Source: Halobacteriales archaeon QH_7_65_31
GTDB taxonomy: Archaea; Halobacteriota; Halobacteria; Halobacteriales; Haloarculaceae
DNA: 64,000 bases
Assembly: GCA_003021785.1 (NCBI GenBank)
Contig: PXQU01000004.1
Coordinates: 1-64,000, forward strand
Reading direction: 5' to 3'
Below are positions 46,573 to 55,716 of this stretch, piece after piece (position 1 is the first letter of the stretch; every line of letters starts with the position of its first letter). The notes below the pieces were generated by a model. It was not told the DNA's origin, ran no database searches, and was given only the letters and a program-made list of their open reading frames with translations. A program made the position numbers and the translations under genes.

Positions 46573-47949
46573 TCACTCCCTCTCGCCCGCGCCGACGGCC
46601 GACTCCCCGACCGGCTCGGACCCCTCGATACGGTCGGTCCCCATGTACGACCGGAGCACGTCGGGCACGTCGACAGTGCCGTCGGCGTTCTGGTAGTACT
46701 CGAGGATCGCGACGACGACCCGCGGGACCGCGACGCCGGAGCCGTTCAGGGTGTGGATCGCCTCGGCCGACTCGTGACGCTCGGGGCGGAACTGAATCTC
46801 CGCCCGCCGGGCCTGAAAGCCGTGGAAGTTCGACACCGACGACACTTCGAGCCAGCGGCCTCCCTCCTCCGGCCCGTCCTCGGCGTCGTTGCCCGGGGCC
46901 CACACCTCGATGTCGTACTTCTTCGCCTGCGTGAACCCCATGTCGCCGGTACACATCTCCAGCACGCGGTACGGGAGTTCGAGCGCGTCGAGCACCGAAC
47001 ACGCCTCCGCGACGAGTCCCTCGAACCGCTCGCCGCTCTCCTCGGGTCGGACGAAGTTGACCAGCTCCACCTTGTTGAACTGGTGTGACCGGACCATCCC
47101 GCGTGTCTCCGTGCCGTGTTCCCCCGCCTCGCGCCGGAAGTTCGGGGAGTACGCCTGTTTCTTCACCGGGAGGTCGTCGTCGAGCAGGATCTCGCCGCGG
47201 TACATGTTCGTGATAGGGACCTCAGCCGTCGGAAGCAGCCAGAGGTCGTCGTCGTCGTACGGGTCGTCGTTGTCGCCCCCGAGTCGGTATGCGTCCTCGA
47301 CGAACTTCGGGAACTGGCCCGTCCCGCGCATCGATGCCGAGTTGACCGGGAGCGGTGGGAACACGTCCTCGTACCCCTGCTCGCGGTGGGTTTCGAGGAA
47401 GAACTGAACGAGCGCGTGCTCCAACATCGCACCTTCTCCCTTGGTGAAGTAGAAGCCGCCACCCGACACCTTCGCGCCGCGCTCGAAGTCGAGGATGTCG
47501 AGCGTCTCGCCGATTTCGTAGTGGGGCACTACCTCCTCGGGACGGTCACGCAGGTCGTCGAATCCTTCCCGGCGCAGTTCGACGTTGTCGCTCTCGTCGT
47601 CACCGACGGGCGCTTCCTTGACGGGGACGTTCGGGAGTCGCAAGAGTGCACGCTCCAGCTCCGTCTCCAGCTCCTCGGCGCGGCTCTCGACGCGCTCGAT
47701 CTCCGCTTTCAGCTCGCTCGACCGGTCAATCGCCTCCTGCGCCTCCTCGTCCTCGCCCGCCTGTTTGAGCTGGCCGATGCGCGAGGAGATCTCGTTGCGC
47801 TCCTTGCGGAGGTTGTCGCCGGTCGACTTCAGCTCGCGCCACTCCGCGTCGGTGTCGAGCACGCGATCGAGATCCACGTCGACGCCTTTCGTGTCGAGTG
47901 CACGCCGCACCTCGTCGGGGTGTTCGCGAACGAACTGCCGTGATAACAT
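46573..47949 (-). CDS. serS: Seryl-tRNA synthetase
   Basis: The protein has 458 aa. Residues 1 to about 110 form the tRNA-binding antiparallel coiled coil. Class II motif 2 is NFRREAGEHGTETRGMVRSHQF and motif 3 is LNGSGVAVPRVVVAILE. It follows the common (bacterial-type) SerRS rather than the methanogen type. The C-terminal tail is short and acidic. Confidence 0.97.
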   Translation of the reverse strand: MLSRQFVREHPDEVRRALDTKGVDVDLDRVLDTDAEWRELKSTGDNLRKERNEISSRIGQLKQAGEDEEAQEAIDRSSELKAEIERVESRAEELETELERALLRLPNVPVKEAPVGDDESDNVELRREGFDDLRDRPEEVVPHYEIGETLDILDFERGAKVSGGGFYFTKGEGAMLEHALVQFFLETHREQGYEDVFPPLPVNSASMRGTGQFPKFVEDAYRLGGDNDDPYDDDDLWLLPTAEVPITNMYRGEILLDDDLPVKKQAYSPNFRREAGEHGTETRGMVRSHQFNKVELVNFVRPEESGERFEGLVAEACSVLDALELPYRVLEMCTGDMGFTQAKKYDIEVWAPGNDAEDGPEEGGRWLEVSSVSNFHGFQARRAEIQFRPERHESAEAIHTLNGSGVAVPRVVVAILEYYQNADGTVDVPDVLRSYMGTDRIEGSEPVGESAVGAGERE

Positions 47950-48033
47950 ACCCGCGATTCACGGCTCGCCGGCAAAGACATGTCGGTGGCGTGTGACACC
48001 GTCACTTTACTACCCCGGCGACGGAGACGGAGT

Positions 48034-48945
48034 ATGGCCACTATCGATGTGAAAACGGTCACGGCGGAACCGGTTTCCGACACCTACTACTTCGACACCG
48101 GGATGTACGACACCCCGAACTACGGGGCCGTCTACGTCATCGACGCGCCGAGACCGACGCTCGTCGACACGGGGATGGGTCCGGACGTCGAGAAGACCCT
48201 CGCCGCGCTCGACGAGCTGGGTATCGACCGCGACGCGGTGGCGAACATCGTCCCGACACACGTCCACCTCGACCACGCGGGCGGGGCCGGCTATCTCGCG
48301 GACGCCTGCGAGAACGCGACCGTCCGCTGTCCCGCCGTCGGTGCGCGCCATCTCGCCGATCCCGACCGACTCTGGGAGGGGACCAGACGTGCGGTCGGCG
48401 ATCAGTTCAAGTACTATCGCGAGCCGAAGCCGATCCCCGAGTCCCGGATCGAACCGCTGCACGACGGGGACGAGATCGACCTCGGCGACCGGACGCTTCA
48501 GGTCCACGACGCCCCGGGTCACGCCCCACATCAGTGTCTCTTCTACAGCCCCGGAGACGACGCCGTCTACACCGCCGACGCCGCCGGCATCTACGTTCCC
48601 GAAAGCGGTGAGATACGCCCCACGTCACCGCCGTCGAACTTCGATCTCGAACAGTGTCTCGCGGATATCGACACGATCCGGCGGCTCGACCCGGCGGTGC
48701 TCCTCTACCCGCACTTCGGCCCGGCGGCGACCGGCGCGAAGCTCGACCGCTACGAGACGGTGCTCACCGAGTGGGTCGAGCGAGTCGAACGGGCGCGCGA
48801 CCGACACGAGGACGACGCGGCGGTCACGGAGGCGGTCGCATCGAGCGTCGACGGGGCGGAGCCGTGGCCCGACGAGAAGGCGTACAGCGAAACCGCGATG
48901 AACGTCCGCGGCGTGCTGGGATATCTTGACGCACGCGGAGAATAA
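48034..48945 (+). CDS. MBL-fold metallo-hydrolase
   Basis: The protein has 303 aa from the ATG at 48034, 27 nt after ACTTTAC. The metal motif is HVHLDH (residues 76-81). Later ligands are APGHAPH, YTADAAG and YPHFGP. The C-terminal extension (residues about 250-300) is helical. The substrate is unknown; it resembles generic glyoxalase II-like enzymes. Confidence 0.85.
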   Translation: MATIDVKTVTAEPVSDTYYFDTGMYDTPNYGAVYVIDAPRPTLVDTGMGPDVEKTLAALDELGIDRDAVANIVPTHVHLDHAGGAGYLADACENATVRCPAVGARHLADPDRLWEGTRRAVGDQFKYYREPKPIPESRIEPLHDGDEIDLGDRTLQVHDAPGHAPHQCLFYSPGDDAVYTADAAGIYVPESGEIRPTSPPSNFDLEQCLADIDTIRRLDPAVLLYPHFGPAATGAKLDRYETVLTEWVERVERARDRHEDDAAVTEAVASSVDGAEPWPDEKAYSETAMNVRGVLGYLDARGE

Positions 48946-49069
48946 CTGTTCGTTTACACAGCTTATATCTATTTCACCACGACTTTCGGAATCTTGTTTC
49001 GGTTTCCGCCCTCCGATGTGAACGTTTATTAGTTATCACGCCGAACCTCTCGCCGATGGAGGGATCCTG

Positions 49070-50983
49070 ATGGCAGTCGGTTCGAGCGTACTTATCGCGA
49101 CTGTCGCGGCCATTATCGGGCTGGGCGTTGCCGCACAGATACTCGCGGACCGGTTCAAGCTGCCGAGTATCATCTTTCTCATCGCCGCCGGGCTGGCTAT
49201 CGGGCCGGGCTCCGGGCTGGTGTTAGAGTCCGCGCTCGTGACGCGGGAGTCGTTCGGAACTGCGCTCCCCGTCATCGTCGGTCTCGCCGTGGCGATCATC
49301 GTCTTCGAGGGGGCCTTCCACCTCCGGGCCGACAAGCTCAGAGAGGCCCCGGCCGAGAGCGTTCGGCTCGTCACCGTCGGTGCGCTCATCGCGTTAGTCT
49401 CGACGGCCGCCGTGACGAAGTACGCGTTCGACGTGGCGTGGGACATCTCCTTCCTCGTCGGCGCGCTTCTCGTCGCGACCGGGCCGACGGTCATCGCACC
49501 CATCATCAAGGTGGTCCCGGTTCGCGATCGCGTCGAGGCCGCACTCGAAACCGAGGGTATCGTCAACGACGTGACCGCCGCGATCACGGCGGTCGCCGTC
49601 TTCGACATCATCGTCAACCCGTCGGCGAACGACTTCCTCATGCTGTTTACCGAGCGGCTCGGGATCGGTGTCTTCATCGGGATCGTCGTCGCGGCCATGC
49701 TCTGGTATCTGCTCCGATACATCGATCTCTCTCCCGGTAACGCACCGCAGAACGCCCGGTTGCTCGTGCTCGCCGGCGCGCTCGTCGCGTACGCGGCGGC
49801 GAACTATCTCGCGAGCGAGGCCGGCGTCGCCGCCGTCGCCACCGCCGGGATCGTCCTCGGCAACATGGATATTCCCTACGAGGAGGAGATCTCGGCGTTC
49901 AAGGGCGACGTCACGCTGCTCGTCCTCTCGTTCGTCTTCATCGCACTGGCGGCGCTGTTGGATTTCTCCGCGCTCATCGATCTGGGCTACCGCGGTCTCA
50001 TCGTCGCCGCCGCGGTCGCGCTCGTGATCCGCCCGGCGCTCGTCTTCGTCTCCACGATCGGTGACCGGTTCACTACCGAGGAGAAGGTGTTCATGAGTCT
50101 CGTGGGACCTCGCGGTATCATCCCGGCGTCGGTCGCGACGCTGTTCGCCGTCGGGCTACAGAGCCGGGCGGCGGAGCTGCGGGCGGCCGGTATGGTCGAA
50201 CAGGCGGCACAGCTCAACGACGGGGCGACGCTGCTGGTCAGCGTCGTCTTCCTCGTCATCCTCGTGACGGTCGTGTTCGAGGGCGGCCTCGCGCGGTATA
50301 TCGCGAACTACCTCGACGTCATTCCAATGCGTGTACTCATCATCGGAGGCGGGCAGGTGGGCCCGACGCTCGCCACCCGTCTCGAAGAACGAGGAGAGAA
50401 CGTCGTCATCATCGAGAACGACGAGACACAGGTCGAGCGGCTCCGCAACGAGGGTCACACCGTCCACATCGGCGACGGGACCGACACGGAGGTGCTCAAG
50501 AGCGCCGGCGCGGAGAACGCGAGCATCGTCGCCGCCGCCACCGGGGACGACGACGTGAACCTGCTCGTCGCGCAGCTCACCTCCTCGAAGTTCGACGTGG
50601 AGACGATCATCGCCCGCGCGAACAACCCCGACAACGTCGACGCCTTCGAGGATCTCGGCGTCAGAACGATCTCGTCGTCGATCGCGACCGCACAGGCGCT
50701 CGACAACGCCATCGAACGCCCGGCGCTCGCCAACTGGATGGGCGAGATCGGTCGCTCCGGTGACGTTCAGGAGGTCGAGGTGACCAACGACGAGGTCGCC
50801 GGACAGCCGATCCGCGAGGTCGGTCCGGAGCTTCCCGCCGGAACGCTCATCACGCTGATCGCACGCGACGGCGAGACACAGGTTCCGGACGCCGACTTCG
50901 TCATCGAGACCGGTGATCGGATCACGCTCATCGGCTCGCGGGACGGCGTACGCGAGGCGATGGAGTACTACAACCCGGAGTGA
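49070..50983 (+). CDS. Cation:proton antiporter with TrkA domains
   Basis: The protein has 637 aa. Residues 1 to about 410 form about 12 membrane helices of the CPA family (KefB/NhaP-like), with FEGAFHLRADKL and ATGPTVIAPI as family blocks. Residues about 422-540 form a TrkA-N (RCK) NAD-binding domain (VLIIGGGQVGPTLATRLEERG). Residues about 555-635 form a TrkA-C domain. It probably moves Na+ or K+ against H+. GGAGGG lies upstream of the ATG and a GTTTATT box about 45 nt upstream. Confidence 0.92.
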   Translation: MAVGSSVLIATVAAIIGLGVAAQILADRFKLPSIIFLIAAGLAIGPGSGLVLESALVTRESFGTALPVIVGLAVAIIVFEGAFHLRADKLREAPAESVRLVTVGALIALVSTAAVTKYAFDVAWDISFLVGALLVATGPTVIAPIIKVVPVRDRVEAALETEGIVNDVTAAITAVAVFDIIVNPSANDFLMLFTERLGIGVFIGIVVAAMLWYLLRYIDLSPGNAPQNARLLVLAGALVAYAAANYLASEAGVAAVATAGIVLGNMDIPYEEEISAFKGDVTLLVLSFVFIALAALLDFSALIDLGYRGLIVAAAVALVIRPALVFVSTIGDRFTTEEKVFMSLVGPRGIIPASVATLFAVGLQSRAAELRAAGMVEQAAQLNDGATLLVSVVFLVILVTVVFEGGLARYIANYLDVIPMRVLIIGGGQVGPTLATRLEERGENVVIIENDETQVERLRNEGHTVHIGDGTDTEVLKSAGAENASIVAAATGDDDVNLLVAQLTSSKFDVETIIARANNPDNVDAFEDLGVRTISSSIATAQALDNAIERPALANWMGEIGRSGDVQEVEVTNDEVAGQPIREVGPELPAGTLITLIARDGETQVPDADFVIETGDRITLIGSRDGVREAMEYYNPE

Positions 50984-50988
50984 GTCGG

Positions 50989-51429
50989 CTACTCGCCCGG
51001 TAGCTGGCTATCGGCGTCCTGCCACGCGTTCGCACCGTCGCCGCCACCGGTCTTGTAGACGCCTCGCGCCTCGGCGATCTGTGTCTCCTCGCCGTCGGTG
51101 ACCGTCACGTCGACGACGGCGACGCTGCTGCCGTACCGGACGAGCTCGGCAGTCGCCTCCAGCCGGTCACCGTCGCCGGGAGCGAGATAGTCGATACGCA
51201 TATCGATAGTCGGCGTCGGCTTCCTCGCCCGCGAGATGACTGCCGCACCGCCGACCGTATCTGCCAGCGTGTACGCGACGCCGCCGTGTGCGACGCCGTT
51301 CCCCGGCGCGGACGCGTGCTCGTCCTCCAGCTCGATGTATCCGGCGGCGCGTCCGTCCGTCGCCTCCCGCATCTCGATCCCGACGTGCTGTGCGAACGGC
51401 ATCTGCTCGAACAGTGTCGCAACGTCCAT
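50989..51429 (-). CDS. Hotdog-fold thioesterase (PaaI-like)
   Basis: The protein has 146 aa from the ATG at 51429. A GTG at 51438 (VPDMDVATLF) fits leaderless spacing to TAATCTTTC, so the protein may be three residues longer. The hotdog motif is GNGVAHGGVAYTLADTVGGAA. It would hydrolyse acyl-CoA thioesters. The C-terminus is Gly/Asp-rich. It is divergent from the TRAM-like gene. Confidence 0.88.
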   Translation of the reverse strand: MDVATLFEQMPFAQHVGIEMREATDGRAAGYIELEDEHASAPGNGVAHGGVAYTLADTVGGAAVISRARKPTPTIDMRIDYLAPGDGDRLEATAELVRYGSSVAVVDVTVTDGEETQIAEARGVYKTGGGDGANAWQDADSQLPGE

Positions 51430-51508
51430 GTCCGGCACACGCGTCCCCGAGTGAGAAAGATTACGAGTCCTCCCCCATCTTGAAGCCAGTCCACGCCGTC
51501 GGTCGGCC

Positions 51509-51868
51509 ATGGTCGAACCCACGACTGTCGCGGCGATCGGCGGCGGGCTGGTCGTGCTCGTCGGTCTCGCTGTCCTGCTCCGGTCCGACAGCGACGACAA
51601 GTACGACGACCCCGAGGCTCAGGCCGCCCACGAACAGGCACAACAGCGAGACCCGAGCGGCGTCGCTCCCGTCGGTAGTGAACACACGACGGTCGTACAG
51701 GAGCTTGTGGACGGCGGTGAGACCGCTCGCGTCTCGATTCAGGGGCTGTACGTCTTCGTCGAAGACGTTCCGAGCGATCTCGCCAAGAACGACAGTATCG
51801 AGATCAAGATCACGGATCACGGCCCGGACGGTCGATCCGGGCGAGCGACCTTCCTCAGGAAATCCTGA
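51509..51868 (+). CDS. Membrane-anchored TRAM-like (OB-fold) protein
   Basis: The protein has 119 aa. Residues 6-24 are a membrane helix (TVAAIGGGLVVLVGLAVLL). A polar linker follows, then residues about 70-117 resemble a TRAM domain (ARVSIQGLYVFVEDVPSDL, then IEIKITDHG). TRAM domains usually bind RNA, and tethering one to a membrane is unusual. It ends 8 nt from the convergent thiolase gene. Confidence 0.65.
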   Translation: MVEPTTVAAIGGGLVVLVGLAVLLRSDSDDKYDDPEAQAAHEQAQQRDPSGVAPVGSEHTTVVQELVDGGETARVSIQGLYVFVEDVPSDLAKNDSIEIKITDHGPDGRSGRATFLRKS

Positions 51869-51875
51869 GCGCGTC

Positions 51876-53015
51876 TCAGCTCGGCAGCGAGAACTCGATG
51901 GCCGCGCCCTGCCCGAAGCCGACACACTCGGTCGCGATACCGTTCTCTGCGCCGCGTTTGTGCATCTCGTGGATGAGCGTCACCGGGAGCCGTGCGCCGG
52001 AGGCTCCGAGCGGGTGACCTAACGCGATCGCGCCGCCGTTCACGTTGAAGCTGTCCTCGTCGAAGCCCAACTCCTGACGGCAGTGCTCACACTGGGACGC
52101 GAACGCCTCGTTCAGCTCGACGAGGTCGTAGTCGTTGGCGGTCGTGCCGGACCGCTCGAACAGCTGTCTGCAGGCCGGGACCGGCCCGATACCCATGACC
52201 TCGGGATCGACGCCGGCGACGGCGTTGTTGCCGACTTCGGCGAGGACATCGAGCCCGTGTTCCGCGGCGAACGCGCGGGAGGTGATCAGGGTCGCGGCCG
52301 CGCCGTCGGTGATCTGTGAGGCGTTCCCCGGGGTGACGGTCCCGTCGGACTTGAAGACGGTCGGCAGCTCCGCGAGCTTCTCTCGGTCGATCTCGTGGCG
52401 GATCCCCTCGTCGGTACTGACGACGCCGTCGTCGGTCTCGATCGGGACGATCTCGTCCTCGAAGCGGCCCGCCTCGCTCGCCTCGCTCGCCCGGACGTGG
52501 CTCCGGTAGGCGTAGTCGTCCTGCTGTTCGCGGGAGACGCCGTACCGCTCGGCGACGGCCTCGGCGGTCATCCCCATCGAGAGGGCCGCGACGTTGTAGT
52601 CGTCGTTGAGTCCGGGATGCATCTCGTTGTTCGCGCCCATCTTGACACGCGACATCGACTCGACGCCGCCGGCGATGATGGCGTCACGTTGCCCGGCCCG
52701 AATCGCGTCCGAGGCCGAGATGATCGTCTGCGCCGAGGAGGCACACCAGCGGTTGACGGTCGTCGCGGGGACGGACTCGCCGAGCTGCGAGAGCAGTGCG
52801 ATGACGCGCGCCACGTTGTTCCCCTGCTCGGAACGCTGCTGGGCACAGCCCCACATCAGATCGTCGATCGCCTCGCCGTCGAGACCAGTCGCGTCCAGCA
52901 TCTCGTCGACGAGCGCCACGGAGAGATCCTCCGGGCGAACGCCATCGAAGACGCCGTCTTCCTTCCCGAACGGGGTTCGAACCGCCTGTACGATGACCGG
53001 ATCGCTGTCGCTCAT
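51876..53015 (-). CDS. Acetyl-CoA acyltransferase (thiolase)
   Basis: The protein has 379 aa from the ATG at 53015. Catalytic cysteine lies in VNRWCASSAQTI (about residue 87). The His motif is NVNGGAIALGHPLGASGAR. The second cysteine is in TECVGFGQG, where the usual CIGGGQG is slightly altered. It carries out beta-ketothiolase chemistry in fatty-acid degradation or acetoacetyl-CoA formation. Confidence 0.94.
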   Translation of the reverse strand: MSDSDPVIVQAVRTPFGKEDGVFDGVRPEDLSVALVDEMLDATGLDGEAIDDLMWGCAQQRSEQGNNVARVIALLSQLGESVPATTVNRWCASSAQTIISASDAIRAGQRDAIIAGGVESMSRVKMGANNEMHPGLNDDYNVAALSMGMTAEAVAERYGVSREQQDDYAYRSHVRASEASEAGRFEDEIVPIETDDGVVSTDEGIRHEIDREKLAELPTVFKSDGTVTPGNASQITDGAAATLITSRAFAAEHGLDVLAEVGNNAVAGVDPEVMGIGPVPACRQLFERSGTTANDYDLVELNEAFASQCEHCRQELGFDEDSFNVNGGAIALGHPLGASGARLPVTLIHEMHKRGAENGIATECVGFGQGAAIEFSLPS

Positions 53016-53061
53016 TGTGTCTCGCCCGTGTATCGCTGGCGTGGTAAATCTATTCCGTCGG

Positions 53062-53111
53062 GACGACACCAACGGTAGCCGTGTCGTCAGCTACCGTTTC
53101 CAGCTGAAACG
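53062..53111. repeat. Interleaved perfect inverted repeats between thiolase and AAA ATPase genes
   Basis: GACGACAC (53062-53069) pairs with GTGTCGTC (53081-53088). AACGGTAGC (53071-53079) pairs with GCTACCGTT (53090-53098). The arms interleave as A-B-A'-B' with one-base linkers, the topology of an H-type pseudoknot. A third hairpin, CGTTTC (53095-53100) with GAAACG (53106-53111), overlaps the second B arm. The structure lies between the thiolase TATA (about 53045-53052) and the AAA TATA (about 53154-53161). It may be regulatory DNA, a terminator or structured RNA. Confidence 0.6.
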
Positions 53112-53187
53112 TGCCGGCTCCGGCCGACCGACACCGCCACCGCGCGGACGATGCGCTTATCTGCCGGCCGTGCATTAGTCTCTTGAG

Positions 53188-54507
53188 ATGACCAGCCCCG
53201 AGGTCGATATCGTCGAATTTCTTCTGACGACCCGTCTGTACAACGAACACGACGAACTGGACGAACGCGATCTCCCGCCCAGCCACCGGCGCGTCTTCTG
53301 GTCGGAGGGCGAGCTCGAACGACCGCTGTCTGCGACGAGCGACACCGCCGCCGCTGCGACGAACGTCGATCGCCCGTGGGACGCCGTCTCCGGACTGATG
53401 TTCACCGACCGGGACGACTTCTCCGGCTCGATCAGCTTCACCGACGAGGGGATGGCCGAGACGTGGCTGCTCGATCGCATCGAGCGGGACGACGTCGCGG
53501 CCAACCCGACCCTCGCGTACGTCTTCGGCGATCAGTTCGACGTCCCCTACGACGAGAGCCGGCAGTCGAACCGTCCGATTCACGCCGATCGCGTCTGGAT
53601 CGACTCGCTGCTCGATGAGGTGTTCGACGAGGACGAAGAGGAGATGCTCGATCTCGTGGATATCCGCGCTCCAGAGGAGATCGAGATGCAGCTCGACGAT
53701 CTCGTCCTCACCGACGATCAGGAGAGCGAGATCGAGAAGGTCGTGAAAGCGATCGAACACCGGGATTACCTCGCCCGCATCGGCCTGCGAGAGATCGGCA
53801 AACTGCTGTTCGTCGGCCCGCCCGGAACGGGGAAGACGAGCATCGCCCGCGCGCTCGCCCACCAGCTCGATCTCCCCTTCGTCGAGGTGAAGCTGTCGAT
53901 GATAACGAGTCAGTATCTCGGCGAGACGGCGAAGAACGTGGACAAGACGTTCGAGGTCGCAAAGCGGCTCTCGCCGTGTATCCTCTTCATGGACGAGTTC
54001 GACTTCGTCGCAAAGACGCGTTCCTCAGACGAACACGCCGCGATCAAACGTGCGGTCAACACGCTCCTGAAGTCCATCGACGAGGTGTCGCTCATTCAGG
54101 ACGAGGTGCTGCTCATCGGCGCGACGAACCACCCTGACCAGCTCGACTCGGCGGCGTGGCGGCGCTTCGACGAGATCGTCAACTTCCCGAAGCCCGACTC
54201 GGGGATGCGCCGCGACATCCTCATGCTCATCACCCGGAGCATGGATATCGACGAGTTCGATCCGAAGGCCATCGCCGAGATAACGCAGGGACTCACCGGG
54301 AGCGATCTCCGGCTCGTGATGCGGGAGGCCGTGCTCGACGCGCTCACCGAGGAGCGGACGACGCTCACGCAGGCGGACCTTGAACGCGCCGTCGAAGGGT
54401 TCGAGGAGCGCGACAACCTCAAGAACATGGACATGATGTCCGACGAGACCGCACCCGTCGCCGGGGACGGCGGTGGGACCGACGGCGGGCACGATCACGA
54501 TCACTGA
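53188..54507 (+). CDS. AAA-family ATPase
   Basis: The protein has 439 aa. An uncharacterised N-terminal domain of about 170 residues comes first. Then come Walker A GPPGTGKT (210-217), Walker B ILFMDEFD (265-272), a sensor block GATNHPDQLDSAAWRRFDE with arginine finger-type residues, and the AAA lid (GLTGSDLRLVMREAV). The tail ends GGHDHDH, a possible metal site. It resembles FtsH/Vps4-type AAA modules without a protease domain. The partners are unknown. A GCTTATCTG box lies about 30 nt upstream. Confidence 0.88.
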   Translation: MTSPEVDIVEFLLTTRLYNEHDELDERDLPPSHRRVFWSEGELERPLSATSDTAAAATNVDRPWDAVSGLMFTDRDDFSGSISFTDEGMAETWLLDRIERDDVAANPTLAYVFGDQFDVPYDESRQSNRPIHADRVWIDSLLDEVFDEDEEEMLDLVDIRAPEEIEMQLDDLVLTDDQESEIEKVVKAIEHRDYLARIGLREIGKLLFVGPPGTGKTSIARALAHQLDLPFVEVKLSMITSQYLGETAKNVDKTFEVAKRLSPCILFMDEFDFVAKTRSSDEHAAIKRAVNTLLKSIDEVSLIQDEVLLIGATNHPDQLDSAAWRRFDEIVNFPKPDSGMRRDILMLITRSMDIDEFDPKAIAEITQGLTGSDLRLVMREAVLDALTEERTTLTQADLERAVEGFEERDNLKNMDMMSDETAPVAGDGGGTDGGHDHDH

Positions 54508-54888
54508 GCCGGCCCGACCCTCCTGTCGGGGACAGCCACACACGCCACCAGTCGGACGTAAGCCGGAAAACACGATTACTCGTCGATGAACGGAGAGTGG
54601 TCCAACCGTCGGTGCGCGGGCGATACGCGGGAGTCGAATCAGGAGCAGTCGGGGACGATCGGTGCGCCGAAGGGTTCGTGGCGGGGGTCGTCGCCGCCGT
54701 CGGCCCGAAGCTCCGTCTCGCGGGTCGGAGTCTCGCTGTCGTTGGTCGGCATCACTGGCACCATCGGCACGGGGTCTGTCCGTCGCATCACATCCTCTCA
54801 GGAGAGCGCCACCGTGATAAACGTTGTGAACAATCATGTAATTCACCACCCCCCACAGACCGCGGGGTTTACTCCCGCGCCAGCCGAT
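54508..54888. other. 381-nt gap between the AAA ATPase and a PhnP-like MBL gene
   Basis: I see one possible small minus-strand gene (54639-54788) and A+T-rich promoter DNA at about 54815-54870, with TATA-like elements facing both ways. The remainder shows no feature I can support. Confidence 0.6.
54639..54788 (-). CDS. Candidate 49-aa protein, unknown
   Basis: The reading frame from the ATG at 54788 encodes MRRTDPVPMVPVMP at its start and GAPIVPDCS at its end. Third codon positions are mostly G or C, as in real genes here. GAGG precedes the ATG and CGTTTATC lies about 32 nt upstream. It is acidic and Pro-rich, with no recognised domain. It could be a chance frame in G+C-rich DNA. Confidence 0.4.
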   Translation of the reverse strand: MRRTDPVPMVPVMPTNDSETPTRETELRADGGDDPRHEPFGAPIVPDCS

Positions 54889-55716
54889 ATGGGACTGATG
54901 GAAGTCACGCTGCTCGGCACGGGCGATACGACCGGGACACCCACCCCGGGCTGTGACTGTGCCACCTGCGAGACGGCTCGCGATCTGGGCGTCGAGCGCA
55001 CCCGGTTCTCCGTTCACGTTCGCAACGAGACCACAGACGAGAGCCTTCTGGTCGATCTCTCGCCGGATTTCCGCCACCAGCTGCTCGAACACGACGTACC
55101 GCTGCCCGACGCCGCGCTCGTCACGCATATCCACTTCGACCACCTCGACGGACTCGGCAACGCGTATCGGCTGTGCTCCGAGCTTCCGGTCCACGCCGCG
55201 AGCGAGACCGATCCCGAGACGGGCGAGTCGGTCGCCGAGACGATCCGTCGCAAGTACGCGTATCTCGACGCCGTGACCGTCACCGGTCACGCGAGTCACA
55301 CCTCGTTCGAGGCGTGCGGCTTCGAGATCCGGCTCGTCCCCGTCGTTCATCCGCCGCTCGTCTCCTACGGTGTCCGTATCGAACAGGGCGACAGCTCGCT
55401 GGCAATCACCGGCGACACCAACTTCGCGATACCGGACGGCTCGCGCGACGTGCTCCGGGGGGCCGACCTCCTGCTCGCGGACGGGCTCGTGCCGGCCGAC
55501 CACTGCACGTACCACCCGCTGGGCGGTGACCACCACGACGACGACGGGGTTCCCCGCACCTTCGGGACGAAACACATGACAATGGCTGGAGCGCGCGATC
55601 TCGCGGCCGAACTCGACGCCGACAGGCTCCGCGTCGTCCACGTCTCGCACTTCACCGACGCCGATCGCGCCTTCGAGGAGCCGCTCGCCGTCGACGGCGA
55701 GCGGTATCAGCTGTAG
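54889..55716 (+). CDS. MBL-fold hydrolase of the PhnP type
   Basis: The protein has 275 aa from the ATG at 54889 (an ATG at 54898 is also possible). C22, C24 and C27 (GCDCATC) form the structural zinc site seen in PhnP. The catalytic motif is HIHFDH (residues 80-85), with later ligands ITGDTNF and HVSHF. It is probably a cyclic phosphodiesterase; the substrate is unknown. A GGTTTACT box is about 21 nt upstream. Confidence 0.85.
   Translation: MGLMEVTLLGTGDTTGTPTPGCDCATCETARDLGVERTRFSVHVRNETTDESLLVDLSPDFRHQLLEHDVPLPDAALVTHIHFDHLDGLGNAYRLCSELPVHAASETDPETGESVAETIRRKYAYLDAVTVTGHASHTSFEACGFEIRLVPVVHPPLVSYGVRIEQGDSSLAITGDTNFAIPDGSRDVLRGADLLLADGLVPADHCTYHPLGGDHHDDDGVPRTFGTKHMTMAGARDLAAELDADRLRVVHVSHFTDADRAFEEPLAVDGERYQL

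Noticed and set aside
53050-53862. A 270-codon minus-strand open frame over the AAA ATPase gene
   Set aside because: Almost all of it is antisense to the AAA gene. The non-overlapping 3' part has no promoter of its own and is better explained by the inverted repeats.
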